NCBI GenBank assembly: GCA_031769625.1 | Contig: JAUIMM010002538.1 | Span: 310,001 to 374,000 of the forward strand | From: Taudactylus pleione | Taxonomy: Eukaryota; Chordata; Amphibia; Anura; Myobatrachidae | DNA: 64,000 bases | Direction of reading: 5' to 3' | Shown: piece by piece, positions 1 through 10,324 of the stretch | How the letters are laid out: each line of letters begins with the position of its first letter | Numbering within the stretch: the first letter of the stretch is position 1 | Translations under genes and position numbers: made by a program | The notes under the pieces: model-generated | The model's database searches: none | The model's input: the letters and a program-made list of their open reading frames with translations, nothing else | What the model was told of the DNA's origin: nothing

Positions 1-3000
1 TCTGTAGGGCGCAGAGGGGGATATATATCTGTAGGGCGCAGAGGGGGATATATATGTGTAGGGCGCAGAGGGGGATATATATGTGTAGGGCGCAGAGGGG
101 GATATATATCTGTAGGGCGCAGAGGGGGATATATATCTGTAGGGCGCAGAGGGGGATATATATCTGTAGGGCGCAGAGGGGGATATATATCTGTAGGGCG
201 CAGAGGGGGATATATATCTGTAGGGCACAGAGGGGGATATATATTTGTGGGGCACAGAGGGGGATATATATCGGATATATATCTGTAGGGCGCAGAGGGG
301 GATATATATCTGTAGGGCGCAGAGGGGGATATATATCTGTAGGGCGCAGAGGGGGATATATATCTGTAGGGCGCAGAGGGGGATATATATCTGTAGGGCG
401 CAGAGGGGGGATATATATCTGTAGGGTGCAGAGGGGGATATATATCTGTAGGGCGCAGAGGGGGATATATATGTGTAGGGCGCAGAGGGGGATATATATG
501 TGTAGGGCGCAGAGGGGTATATATATCTGTAGGGCGCAGAGGGGGATATATATCTGTAGGGCGCAGAGGGGGGATATATATCTGTAGGGCGCAGAGGGGG
601 GATATATATCTGTAGGGCGCAGAGGGGGGGATATATATGTGTAGGGCGCAGAGGGGGGGATATATATGTGTAGGGCGCAGAGGGGGGATATATATCTGTA
701 GGACACGGGGGATATATATCTGTAGGGCGCAGAGGGGGATACATATCTGTAGGGCGCAGAGGGGGATATATATATGTGTAGGGCGCAGAGGGGGATATAT
801 ATCGGATATATATCTGTAGGGCGCAGAGGGGGATATATATGTGTAGGGCGCAGAGGGGGATATATATGTGTAGGGCGCAGAGGGGGATATATATGTGTAG
901 GGCGCAGAGGGGGATATATATCTGTAGGGCGCAGAGGGGGATATATATCTGTAGGGCGCAGAGGGGGATATATATCTGTAGGGCGCAGAGGGGGATATAT
1001 ATCTGTAGGGCGCAGAGGGGGATATATATCTGTAGGGCGCAGAGGGGGATATATATGTGTAGGGCGCAGAGGGGGGATATATATGTGTAGGGCGCAGAGG
1101 GGGATATATATCTGTAGGGCGCAGAGGGGGATATATATGTGTAGGGCGCAGAGGGGGGATATATATCTGTAGGGCGCAGAGGGGGATATATATCTGTAGG
1201 GCGCAGAGGGGGATATATATGTGTAGGGCGCAGAGGGGTATATATATCTGGGACGCAGAGGGGGGATATATATCTGTAGGGCGCAGAGGGGGGATATATA
1301 TCTGTAGGGCGCAGAGGGGGATATATATCTGTAGGGCGCAGAGGGGGGATATATATCTGTAGGGCGCAGAGGGGGATATATATCTGTAGGGCGCAGAGGA
1401 GGGATATATATCTGTAGGGCGCAGAGGGGGATATATATCTGTAGGGCGCAGAGGGGGATATATATCTGTAGGGCACAGGGGGGGATATATATTTGTGGGG
1501 CACAGAGGGGGATATATATTTGTGGGGCACAGAGGGGGATATATATCGGATATATATCTGTAGGGCGCAGAGGGGGATATATATGTGTAGGGCGCAGAGG
1601 GGGATATATATGTGTAGGGCGCAGAGGGGGATATATATCTGTAGGGCGCAGAGGGGGATATATATCTGTAGGGCGCAGAGGGGGATATATATCTGTAGGG
1701 CGCAGAGGGGGATATATATCTGTAGGGCACAGAGGGGGATATATATTTGTGGGGCACAGAGGGGGATATATATCGGATATATATCTGTAGGGCGCAGAGG
1801 GGGATATATATCTGTAGGGCGCAGAGGGGGATATATATCTGTAGGGCGCAGAGGGGGATATATATCTGTAGGGCGCAGAGGGGGATATATATCTGTAGGG
1901 CGCAGAGGGGGATATATATCTGTAGGGCGCAGAGGGGGATATATATCTGTAGGGCGCAGAGGGGGATATATATCTGTAGGGCGCAGAGGGGGATATATAT
2001 CTGTAGGGCGCAGAGGGGGATATATATCTGTAGGGCGCAGAGGGGGGATATATATCTGTAGGGTGCAGAGGGGGATATATATCTGTAGGGCGCAGAGGGG
2101 GGATATATATCTGTAGGGTGCAGAGGGGGATATATATGTGTAGGGCGCAGAGGGGTATATATATCTGTAGGGCGCAGAGGGGGATATATATCTGTAGGGC
2201 GCAGAGGGGGGATATATATCTGTAGGGCGCAGAGGGGGGATATATATCTGTAGGGCGCAGAGGGGGGGATATATATCTGTAGGGCGCAGAGGGGGGGGAT
2301 ATATATGTGTAGGGCGCAGAGGGGGGGATATATATGTGTAGGGCGCAGAGGGGGGATATATATCTGTAGGACACGGGGGATATATATCTGTAGGGCGCAG
2401 AGGGGGATACATATCTGTAGGGCGCAGAGGGGGATATATATATGTGTAGGGCGCAGAGGGGGATATATATCGGATATATATCTGTAGGGCGCAGAGGGGG
2501 ATATATATGTGTAGGGCGCAGAGGGGGATATATATGTGTAGGGCGCAGAGGGGGATATATATGTGTAGGGCGCAGAGGGGGATATATATCTGTAGGGCGC
2601 AGAGGGGGATATATATCTGTAGGGCGCAGAGGGGGATATATATCTGTAGGGCGCAGAGGGGGATATATATCTGTAGGGCGCAGAGGGGGATATATATGTG
2701 TAGGGCGCAGAGGGGGATATATATCTGTAGGGCGCAGAGGGGGATATATATGTGTAGGGCGCAGAGGGGGGATATATATGTGTAGGGCGCAGAGGGGGAT
2801 ATATATCTGTAGGGCGCAGAGGGGGATATATATGTGTAGGGCGCAGAGGGGGGATATATATCTGTAGGGCGCAGAGGGGGATATATATCTGTAGGGCGCA
2901 GAGGGGGATATATATGTGTAGGGCGCAGAGGGGTATATATATCTGGGACGCAGAGGGGGGATATATATCTGTAGGGCGCAGAGGGGGATATATATCTGTA

Positions 3001-3950
3001 GGGCGCAGAGGGGGGATATATATCTGTAGGGCGCAGAGGGGGATACATATCTGTAGGGCGCAGAGGGGGATATATATATGTGTAGGGCGCAGAGGGGGAT
3101 ATATATCGGATATATATCTGTAGGGCGCAGAGGGGGATATATATGTGTAGGGCGCAGAGGGGGATATATATGTGTAGGGCGCAGAGGGGGATATATATGT
3201 GTAGGGCGCAGAGGGGGATATATATCTGTAGGGCGCAGAGGGGGATATATATCTGTAGGGCGCAGAGGGGGATATATATCTGTAGGGCGCAGAGGGGGAT
3301 ATATATCTGTAGGGCGCAGAGGGGGATATATATGTGTAGGGCGCAGAGGGGGATATATATCTGTAGGGCGCAGAGGGGGATATATATGTGTAGGGCGCAG
3401 AGGGGGGATATATATGTGTAGGGCGCAGAGGGGGATATATATCTGTAGGGCGCAGAGGGGGATATATATGTGTAGGGCGCAGAGGGGGGATATATATCTG
3501 TAGGGCGCAGAGGGGGATATATATCTGTAGGGCGCAGAGGGGGATATATATGTGTAGGGCGCAGAGGGGTATATATATCTGGGACGCAGAGGGGGGATAT
3601 ATATCTGTAGGGCGCAGAGGGGGATATATATCTGTAGGGCGCAGAGGGGGATATATATCTGTAGGGCACAGAGGGGGATATATATCTGTAGGGCACAGAG
3701 GGGGGGATATATATCTGTAGGGCGCAGAGGGGGATATATATCTGTAGGGCACAGAGGGGGGATATATATCTGTAGGGCACAGAGGGGGGGATATATATGT
3801 GTAGGGCACAGAGGGGGATATATATCTGGGGCGCAGAGGGGGGATATATATCTGTAGGGCGCAGAGGGGGATATATATCTGTAGGGCGCAGAGGGGGATA
3901 TATATCTGTAGGGCGCAGAGGGGGGATATATATCTGTAGGACCCCTCTGC
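1..3950. repeat. 27-bp AT/GC-alternating satellite array
   Basis: About 145 tandem copies of a 27-bp unit that alternates a TATATA core with a GC-rich half (CTGTAGGGCGCAGAGGGGG). Variation is mainly in G-run length (4-8 G), TCTG/TGTG, and GCGC/GCAC. Because 27 is a multiple of three, long open frames of a repeated ten-residue peptide appear, but they shift with every G-run indel and are not genes. The array has higher-order structure: the stretch at 637-819 recurs at 2305-2487 (offset 1668 bp), and 2442-2867 recurs at 3078-3503 (offset 636 bp). It runs off the left edge, so its true size is unknown. Confidence 0.97.
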
Positions 3951-4003
3951 GCCCTACAGATATATATCCCCCCTCTGCGCCCTACAGATATATATCCCCC
4001 GCT
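3945..4003 (-). repeat. Inverted tail of the 27-bp array
   Basis: At the right end of the array about two units appear in reverse complement (CCCCTCTGCGCCCTACAGAT...). They are joined head to head with the last forward unit and followed by a C-rich stretch. This makes a large foldback at the edge of the satellite and marks an inversion or fold-back repair junction. Confidence 0.9.
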
Positions 4004-4475
4004 CCCCCCCCCTCTTGGTGCCCCTGCTGCCAGCTACCGTACAGAGCCTGGTTCATTGTGAGGGATCAGTGGGTATCAGCCCATAGGCAAATGCAGGGGG
4101 GGTTTCCGCTGGCTTGCCTACCCTCCACATTTGGCCGGGAGCCTCCCGATTTTCGGGTGCCGCTCCAGGCCCCCCAGAAAGGCAGGCAAGCCTCCCGGAA
4201 GCTTGCGACCCTCCCTACCTCCCCCCTGAAAAAAATGGAAACCCCCGTAGCCCGGTGACAGCATTGTGAAGAGGGGGCGGAGTCACGATGACGCAATCGT
4301 GCATCCCCATCCCCGCCCCCAGTGTTCCACCAAATGGCTGGCCCCGCCCCCTGCCATTAGCCGACAATCAGCTCCCTCCCGGAAGGCTGGAGCTGATTGT
4401 CGGCAACTATGGGTTTCCGTCTGCCTGGAAACCCCCTCCCCAGCACACACCTTCACCACAATAGAAGTAGCAAAG
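4004..4475. other. Non-repeat spacer with a 15-bp-arm hairpin
   Basis: I recognise no gene here. The stretch is GC-rich and holds one perfect inverted repeat: CCGACAATCAGCTCC at 4361-4375 pairs with its exact complement at 4389-4403 around a 13-nt loop. The open frames across this stretch show no domain and look like chance. It could be the remnant of an uncharacterised SINE or MITE. Confidence 0.6.
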
Positions 4476-4506
4476 AGGGGGCATCCACTACACGATTTTA
4501 GCAGGT

Positions 4507-4540
4507 GATTGAACAATAACGACGTCGTTATTGTTCAATC
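4507..4540. repeat. Perfect 34-bp palindrome
   Basis: Two 17-base arms starting GATTGAACAATAACGAC meet at a GACGTC centre with no spacer. It lies inside the left part of MITE family A copy 1. Such a perfect loop-free palindrome can form a cruciform. It is not conserved in the second family copy. Confidence 0.9.
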
Positions 4541-4748
4541 GTTTATAAATCGTGTAAAAATCGTGCAGTGTTTGGTCGTTAACGGTCAACGATGCGCGCT
4601 CCCGCTGGTCGTTTGATCGTCTCGTCAGTCGACTGAACACGCAGGACAATTTTCTCTATTAAAGATAGTTTGCAAATCGTTCAGACTGAAAAATAAAATT
4701 TCAAGGGAAAATGGTTTAGAGATTGGACAGGGAGTAGATCGTCTAGTG

Positions 4749-4949
4749 CAGAGGTTCTCAAACTCGGTCCTCAGGACACCACACAGGTCATGTTTTCCAG
4801 GTCTCCTGGCAGGTGCACAGGTGTATTCATTACTCACTGACACGTTTTAAAAGATCCACAGATGGAGCTAATTATTTCACCTGTAATTCTGTGAAACCTG
4901 GAAAACATGCACCGTGTGGGGTCCTGAAGACCGAGTTAGAGAACCTGTG
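4749..4949. mobile_element. hAT-like (Charlie-type) MITE with 8-bp target duplication
   Basis: A 201-bp element with long inverted ends, CAGAGGTTCTCAAACTCGGT at the left and its near complement at the right. It is flanked on both sides by the same 8 bases, GTCTAGTG (4741-4748 and 4950-4957). The CAGNGGTTCTCAAACT-type terminus and the 8-bp duplication are hallmarks of hAT elements related to Charlie/MER5. It is non-autonomous, with no coding sequence, and is inserted inside MITE family A copy 1, so it is the younger of the two. Confidence 0.92.
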
Positions 4950-4993
4950 GTCTAGTGGATGTGCCCCATAACTCCTTCTGACAGACCCTTCTA

Positions 4994-5708
4994 TTTTGTG
5001 GCTGATGTGGGAGATCTTACATGTACACTGTGACTACTGTCATCATATAATTATGTGTCTGATGTGGGAGATCTTACATGTACACTGTGACTACTGTCAT
5101 CATATAATTATGTGTCTGATGTGGGAGATCTTACATGTACACTGTGACTACTGTCATCATATAATCATGTGGCTGACGTGGGAGATCTTACATGTACACT
5201 GTGACTACTGTCATAATTATGTGGCTGATGTGGGAGATCTTACATGTACACTGTGACTACTGTCATCATATAATCATGTGGCTGACGTGGACGGTCTTAC
5301 ATGTACACTGTGACTACTGTCATCATATAATTATGTGGCTGACGTGGACGGTATTACATGTACACTGTGACTACTGTCATCATATAATTTTGTGGCTGAT
5401 GTGGGAGATCTTACATGTACACTGAGACTACGGTCATCATATAATTTTGTGGCTGATGTGGGAGATCTTACATGTACACTGTGACTACTGTCATCATATA
5501 ATTTTGTGGCTGATGTGGGAGATCTTACATGTACACTGTGACTACTGTCATCATATAATTGTGTGTGTGATGTGGGCGGTCTTACATGTACACTGTGACT
5601 ACTGTCATCATATAATTATGTGGCTTATGTGGGCGGTCTTACATGTATACACTGTGACCACTATCATATAATTATGTGGCTGATGTGGGCGGTCTTACAT
5701 GTACACTG
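4994..5708. repeat. 57-bp minisatellite, left block
   Basis: About 12 tandem copies of a 57-bp unit beginning GTGGCTGATGTGGGAGATCT and ending in TCATCATATAATTAT. The unit is 19 codons long, so stop-free frames repeat across it without implying a protein. The same array resumes at 7200 after an inserted LTR. Confidence 0.96.
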
Positions 5709-7199
5709 TGTCGAAGCTGGATAATTGGCTGAGACAAGATCAGTTTAAAATTGAAGCGTGGACGACGCCATCTTGCGAATGGCAGCTAGACTCCATTTTA
5801 GAAACAAGAATCTACAAGACGCCATTTTGCGACCAGCTCCATTTTAAGTTACAACTCACAAGCTAAGTACAGACGGCAATGTTTTTGATAATCTACCAAG
5901 GGCAACTGGAAGAACAGCTTCCTGAGAAAAAGTAAATAGAATAGACAATGAGTGTTTTTACATACAAATTGGGAATCCCTGTATGCAGACAAGTATAGTT
6001 GTGGCAATTGTAATATAATCCAGGCATTGATCTACGCAATTGGATTTGTCTGAATTCTAAACAGGTTTTAGCCCCACACCCAGACAGGATGCCCCAGCTT
6101 CACAGCTTGGGGTAACACATTTGCATTCACACAAGAGTCTTGGAGAACAAAGGACTTTTCTTTAGAGCCTGGGAAAGGTGGGGGCTGCTGAGGGGGGGGG
6201 GGGGGGGCGTGTGGAACTATATGGCTCAGCATTCCACACTGCTAGGTGTTCACTTAGTAAGTGAGATTTAAGTGCACCATTTTTCATACACACATTAATA
6301 CGCACAATTGCGCTGGTAACTAATCGCATATTAGCGAATGCATAAGACCTTGTATGAAAACACTGTTTTATTAGCTAAATGCGCACGCATCTGTCCCCAG
6401 TTAACTAGCGTCTTTATATCAAACCCTGTATACTCACACATTACATATTCACATACAAGGTTCCATAAGCTTTAAGGTATAAGATTTAAGTTTGTTCATT
6501 AAGTATAAATGCTATGAAATAAAGATTATTTGGTAACTAAGGTTTTATACATGCTAAGTAAGCCGTGTTTGGTTTTGTACTGATGCGTACTCTTTCCACA
6601 GTATTCTGGTATTATCGGTGGGGAGATCGCATCATGCATTCTCAACTTATGGACCGCAGAGACTTCAAGCAACAAAATGTATATAATATGAACAACTGTT
6701 AGGATGTTGCATGAGGCGGGAACCTAGAGACCCCCAGTTGTTGGAGGCTGGGTTAAGTCTATTTGAATCAGCCAGTTAAACGCCCTGTAACAGATGTATC
6801 CCCCTTGAGGACCAATGGCATCAGCAACAAACTTCTCTATTGTGTTGTCTATTCCTGGGGGGTATAAATATGTGTGCTCCAACACTGGGTCTTAGTCTTC
6901 GTGCTGATAGACGAGGGGTTTCTTGCGAATGCCTAACATCTGGTCTGGAAGCGCTGCATATGTATACTGTACTTGGGTCTGTATAATTCCTTTGCGCTGA
7001 ATTGTGTCTGGATCAATAGCGTGTAACTGACTGTACTTTTACCTGAATAATACTTTGTGCTTTGGAACCGATTCCAGGTCTTAAGTCTTTATTTACTGTA
7101 TGACTGCGTACGCAAATTAGCGTAATCCTTAGAGGTTTATAGGTAGGATATTAGAAGGTAAAGGAAGGAGTGTATAGAGGTTCTGATCCAGTATCATCA
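5709..7199 (+). mobile_element. Probable solo LTR (endogenous retrovirus or LTR retrotransposon)
   Basis: A 1491-bp block with TG...CA termini splits the 57-bp array. The four bases ACTG occur immediately before (5705-5708) and immediately after (7200-7203), consistent with a 4-bp target duplication, although the array also contains ACTG at this place in each unit. It has a TATAAATA box at 6863-6870 on the plus strand, a G17-like run near 6191-6208, and no coding sequence. This is the pattern left when two LTRs recombine and delete the internal genes. The family is not recognised, and a long non-autonomous DNA element is the main alternative. Confidence 0.6.
6863..6870 (+). promoter_or_regulatory. 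Possible TATA box of the solo LTR
   Basis: TATAAATA follows a short G run and precedes a GC-richer stretch, the usual U3/R layout of an LTR promoter. No matching poly(A) signal in a canonical position downstream is obvious. An AATAAA at 6518-6523 lies upstream, so the reading is tentative. Confidence 0.35.
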
Positions 7200-7960
7200 A
7201 CTGTGACTACTGTCATCATGTAATTATGTGTCTGACGTAGGCAGTATTACATGTACACTGTGACTGCTGTCATCATATAATTATGTGTCTGATGTGGGCA
7301 GTATTACATGTACACTGTGACTACTGTCATCATGTAATTATGCGGCTGACGTGGGTGGTCTCACATGTACACTGTGACCACTGTCATCATATAATTATGT
7401 GTCTGATGTGGGAGATCTTACATGTACACTGTGACTACTGTCATCATATAATCATGTGGCTGACGTGGACGGTCTTACATGTACACTGTGACTACTGTCA
7501 TCATATAATTATGTGTCTGACGTAGGCGGTCTTACATGTACACTGTGACTACTGTCATATAATTATGCGGCTGACGAGGGCGGTCTCACATGTACACTGT
7601 GACTACTGTCATCATATAATTATGTGGCTGACGTGGACGGTATTACATGTACACTGACTACTGTCATCATATAATTATGTGTCTGATGTGGGAGATCTTA
7701 TATGTACACTGTGACTACTGTCATCATATAATTATGCGGCTGACGTGGGTGGACTTACATGTACACTGAGACTACTGTCATCATATAATTTTGTGGCTGA
7801 TGTGGGTGGTCTTACATGTACACTGAGACGGCTGGCATATAATTATGTGGCTGACGTGGGCGGTCTTACATGTACACTGAGACTACTGTCATCATATAAT
7901 TACGCGGCTGACGTGGATGGTCTTACATGTACACTGAGACTACTGGCATCATATGACTAC
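7200..7960. repeat. 57-bp minisatellite, right block
   Basis: About 13 further copies of the 57-bp unit seen at 4994-5708, more diverged (GCGGCTGACGTGGGTGGTCT variants, some units missing 3-6 bp). Its last unit decays near 7955 into AT-rich unique sequence. Confidence 0.95.
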
Positions 7961-8055
7961 ACGGGTGCCATAGGGGATTCTTATATTTACACTCATTTTT
8001 ATGTTTGTTTTTTTATGTGGATTGTTTTGTTTCTGTTGTGTAAAACTTATATTTA
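7961..8055. other. Short AT-rich spacer
   Basis: T-rich unique sequence between the minisatellite and the first DIRS terminus. Nothing recognisable is in it. Confidence 0.6.
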
Positions 8056-8348
8056 TCTTTTTACCTGGTTAAATCCTTTTCTTCGAGAGCCATAGGGGAC
8101 ACAGAGTTTAGATGGTGGTGTATAGGCTGGAGTAGTAGTTCGGCACCAAACAGTTAATTTTTTTCTCCCAGCAGCCCTGGCTCTTCCCCCTATACCCAGC
8201 ACCCAGCCAGGCCAGTTAAGTTCGCAAGCCCAAGGCAGGAGCAAGAAAGAGGAGGAAGACTGGTGCATACACACAAGTCCACACACCCAGAAGAGAGTGA
8301 CATGGGAACCATAAGGTGAGCAAAAACCACAAAAGCCATGTATGTCAT

Positions 8349-8630
8349 CAGCCAGGATGTTCACTCGGGCAAGTGGGCGCTTCATCCAGATGCCTTCAGG
8401 TCTAGGTACAATCCGACAATGCGACTGCTGTTGCCTACATAAACCATCAGGTTGGCACTCGCAATCGTGGCGCCATAAAGGAGGTGTGTCGCATTCTCTT
8501 CTGGGCAGAGTCATCTTCCGGCTCTGTCAGCGGTCTCTATCCCCGGAGTACAGTATAGGGAATTGGACTTCCTCAGCAGCCAGGATGTTCACTCGGGCGA
8601 GTGGGCGCTTCATCCAGATGCCTTCAGCTT
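8349..8630 (+). pseudogene. DIRS RNase H fragment with internal duplication
   Basis: On the plus strand 8404-8456 reads VQSDNATAVAYINHQ, the RNase H block conserved in the other DIRS copies of this window. Another piece reads QDVHSGEWALHPDAF. The latter block is present twice as direct repeats of about 51 bp (8349-8399 and 8578-8628), one of them misplaced upstream of the QSDNAT block. An inverted repeat links 8560-8580 to 8660-8680. Orientation is opposite to the rest of the element, so this part was inverted. Confidence 0.8.
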
Positions 8631-8769
8631 CTAGTTCTTCACTGGGGCTTATCATTGACTGCTGAGGAAGTCCAATTCCAGTGCCAGTCTGACAGGCTGG
8701 GGCATGGTTACTCTGGACCTCCGGCTTCAGGGTCTCTGGTCCAAGAGTGAATGTGAAAGTAAGATCCAT

Positions 8770-9228
8770 CCAGCTTTCCCATCAGGAAGAGGTATGAGTA
8801 AAACCCACTGGTCTTCATGGCAAGAGGGAACCCGGAACAATTATTCCAGAATCTAAAAAAGAATGAACATCTGATAGCAGAGCTGTACATTTAGATGGGT
8901 CTGGGGGAAGAGGAGTGAACATAATTCTCATGGGCAAGAGACCTACCAGGTCCAGGATGTTTTCTCCAAACACAATGCAGCAACTCCAGCGATCTGGAGA
9001 GTACCAAAGCCATAGGCCCCAGAACCTGCGCAGATGGGCACCCACCACTGGAGGATGGGGTTGGACCCCTTTGGAGTCATGCAGCTGGCTTGGGCCCGGT
9101 TCAGCGCCTCTGAAGGTCTGAGATTCACCCCTTTCAGAGAAGCAAATTGAACGAAACCGTGGAAGTTTTGCCTTCGAGGTAGAGACAAGAAGGTAAGGGT
9201 TTTTATCTTTCATAGCTTCTGCGACAAT
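8770..9228 (-). pseudogene. DIRS gag C-terminus to reverse transcriptase N-terminus, degraded
   Basis: Minus-strand reading from 9228 downward begins IVAEAMKD, matching the position after the FGPDLDK block of the intact gag at 59401-60861. Lower down, SGFYSYLFLMGK corresponds to the reverse transcriptase motif QGFYSNLFLVQKPNGSYRP of the intact copy. Frameshifts separate the pieces. The segment is joined abruptly to plus-strand RNase H sequence at about 8760. Confidence 0.7.
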
Positions 9229-9526
9229 CTAAAGGGGGGTATCCACTAGACTATTTAGTTGAACGATAACGATCATTCGCAAAATTGTCTAAAACGACCA
9301 GCGATGCGCGTGTCTGCTGGTCGTTTAGACATCTATCATCTTTCGAACATGCTGGTCAACCTGACGATATAGTCAGGTTCAGCATGTTTCAAGATGATTG
9401 ATAACCCTACACTGAACGACTGCTCGTTCAGTGCAGGCTCATCACACGATTGACAAACGACTGAGCGATTACAATGTCGTAATCGTGCAGTCGTTTTCAG
9501 ATCTTGTAGTGGATACCCGCCTTTAG
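9229..9526. mobile_element. MITE family A (copy 2), inserted in DIRS gag
   Basis: A 298-bp element with inverted ends, CTAAAGGGGGGTATCCACTA against CTAAAGGCGGGTATCCACTA in reverse complement. It shares termini and the GCGATGCGCG...TGCTGGTCGTTT core with the copy at 4472-4972. It splits a DIRS gag frame: FGSEL is read on its right and IVAEAMKD on its left (minus strand), where the intact relative has FGPDLDKIVATL uninterrupted. No coding sequence. Confidence 0.88.
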
Positions 9527-9924
9527 TGAGCTCTGAACCAAAGAGAAAGTCCCCTTCAAAGGGAACCGCTTCCCAGGTACGCTTGGCCTGTAAACCAGAT
9601 GCCAATTGTTCAGTCCAGGACTCAATTACCTTGTTGACCCAGGCAACGGCCAAAATGGGAAGGGAAATATCCGTAAAGGAAAAATAACTGCAACAAGGTC
9701 TCATTTTCTTGATCATTTTGAGTGCGGAATAACCATAGCCTTTGCCAGTTTGGCTATAAGAGCATCTACCCGGTGTGGGACTTCCCTTCTGCTCCACAGG
9801 AGGTTTCTGTCCTCCCTGAGCTCGCCTTTCTTTCTTATCCCTGCAAAGGGATAAGAAAGTCTGAATCTATGAGGAATCTGAAAATTCTTATCCAGATGCA
9901 GCCAAACCTCTTTATACATCCGAA
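9527..9924 (-). pseudogene. DIRS element D gag, middle part
   Basis: Minus-strand frames read KNFQIPHRFRLSYPFA, then HRVDALIAKLAKA, then VAWVNKVIESWTEQLASGLQ, and then VPFEGDFLFGSEL. Each aligns by order and content with the gag of the intact element (QPQRRLAVAYPFA, VDSHVTRLVRSA, ICWVARAMERWADSLEASF, LPFTGEVLFGPDL). Frame changes show decay. The upstream gag part is displaced to 15426-15520 by element C. Confidence 0.8.
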
Positions 9925-10085
9925 AAAATGGGATTTTAGTGCTTACCGGTAAACCCTTTTCTCCGATTCCACAGGGGACACTGGAGGTGCTTACACTGGG
10001 GTATAGAGGCGTGGATAGCTGGAGCTGGCACTTTAATTAATTTATAAGTGTGAAGCTCCTCCCCCTCTATTCCCCACCAGCCCTC
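9925..10085 (-). repeat. Element C 3' inverted terminal repeat
   Basis: From TTAGTGCTTACCGGTAAACC through GAAGCTCCTCCCCCTCTATT to CCCTCAGTTTAGAAAATG. It is the near-exact reverse complement of 15286-15425, with a few substitutions. Confidence 0.9.
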
Positions 10086-10199
10086 AGTTTAGAAAATGAA
10101 GACCGAGAGGAGATGGAGAACAACAAGAGTGAAAGGGAGTAGAACATCACACAACAAAAAACCATACAACGCATGGAACAAACTAAGAGGTGGGCGTCC

Positions 10200-10300
10200 A
10201 GTGTCCCCTGTAGAATCAGAGAAAAGGATTTACCGGTAAGTACCAAAATCCCATTTTCTCTTTCATCCACTAGGGGACACTGTAGGTGCTTACGCTGGGG
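10200..10300. repeat. Element C internal complementary region (circle junction copy)
   Basis: The left part (GTGTCCCCTGTAGAATCAGA, then TTTACCGGTAAG) is the reverse complement of the element's left terminus. The right part (TTTCATCCACTAGGGGACAC) is the reverse complement of its right terminus. The two are joined head to head. This is the arrangement expected of the DIRS internal complementary region, thought to act as template for the joined ends during circle formation. Confidence 0.85.
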
Positions 10301-10324
10301 ACGTCCCAAAGTTTTCCCTACGGG

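Larger units (their letters stand above)
4472..4972. mobile_element. Palindromic MITE, family A (copy 1), carrying a nested MITE
   Basis: The ends are inverted repeats of the form GGGGGCATCCACTA...TAGTGGATGTGCCCC. The same termini (GGGTATCCACTA) and an internal CGATGCGCG...GCTGGTCGTTT motif recur in the copy at 9229-9526, which defines a family. There is no coding capacity. A hAT-like MITE (4749-4949) interrupts its right part. Near the left end lies a perfect 34-bp palindrome, 4507-4540. Superfamily assignment is uncertain because no clear target duplication is visible. Confidence 0.75.
8056..9924 (-). mobile_element. DIRS-like element D, scrambled remnant (first part)
   Basis: The left end resembles the termini of the other DIRS copies (TTACCTGG, CCTTTTCTTCG, then CCATAGGGGACAC). 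Inside are pieces of DIRS genes out of order and on both strands: an RNase H piece on plus (8349-8630), another RNase H-like piece on plus (about 8690-8755), the start of reverse transcriptase on minus (about 8780-8870), and gag on minus (9530-9924). The gag resumes at 15426, beyond the inserted element C. Tyrosine recombinase sequence is not seen. It is an old, dead copy with multiple inversions and deletions. Confidence 0.8.

Noticed and set aside
54..4258. Many open frames of repeated MCRAQRGIYI/SVGRRGGY peptide
   Set aside because: They are translations of a 27-bp satellite, and frames shift with each G-run indel. There is no promoter, splice or domain evidence.
6518..6523. AATAAA as poly(A) signal of the solo LTR
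   Set aside because: It lies upstream of the only TATA box on that strand, the wrong order for an LTR. It is kept as a chance match.
4996..8095. Open frames with repeated HVHCDYCHHIIM peptide resembling zinc fingers (C-x2-C, HH)
   Set aside because: The spacing arises from a 57-bp (19-codon) minisatellite; the repeats drift out of frame and are split by an LTR.
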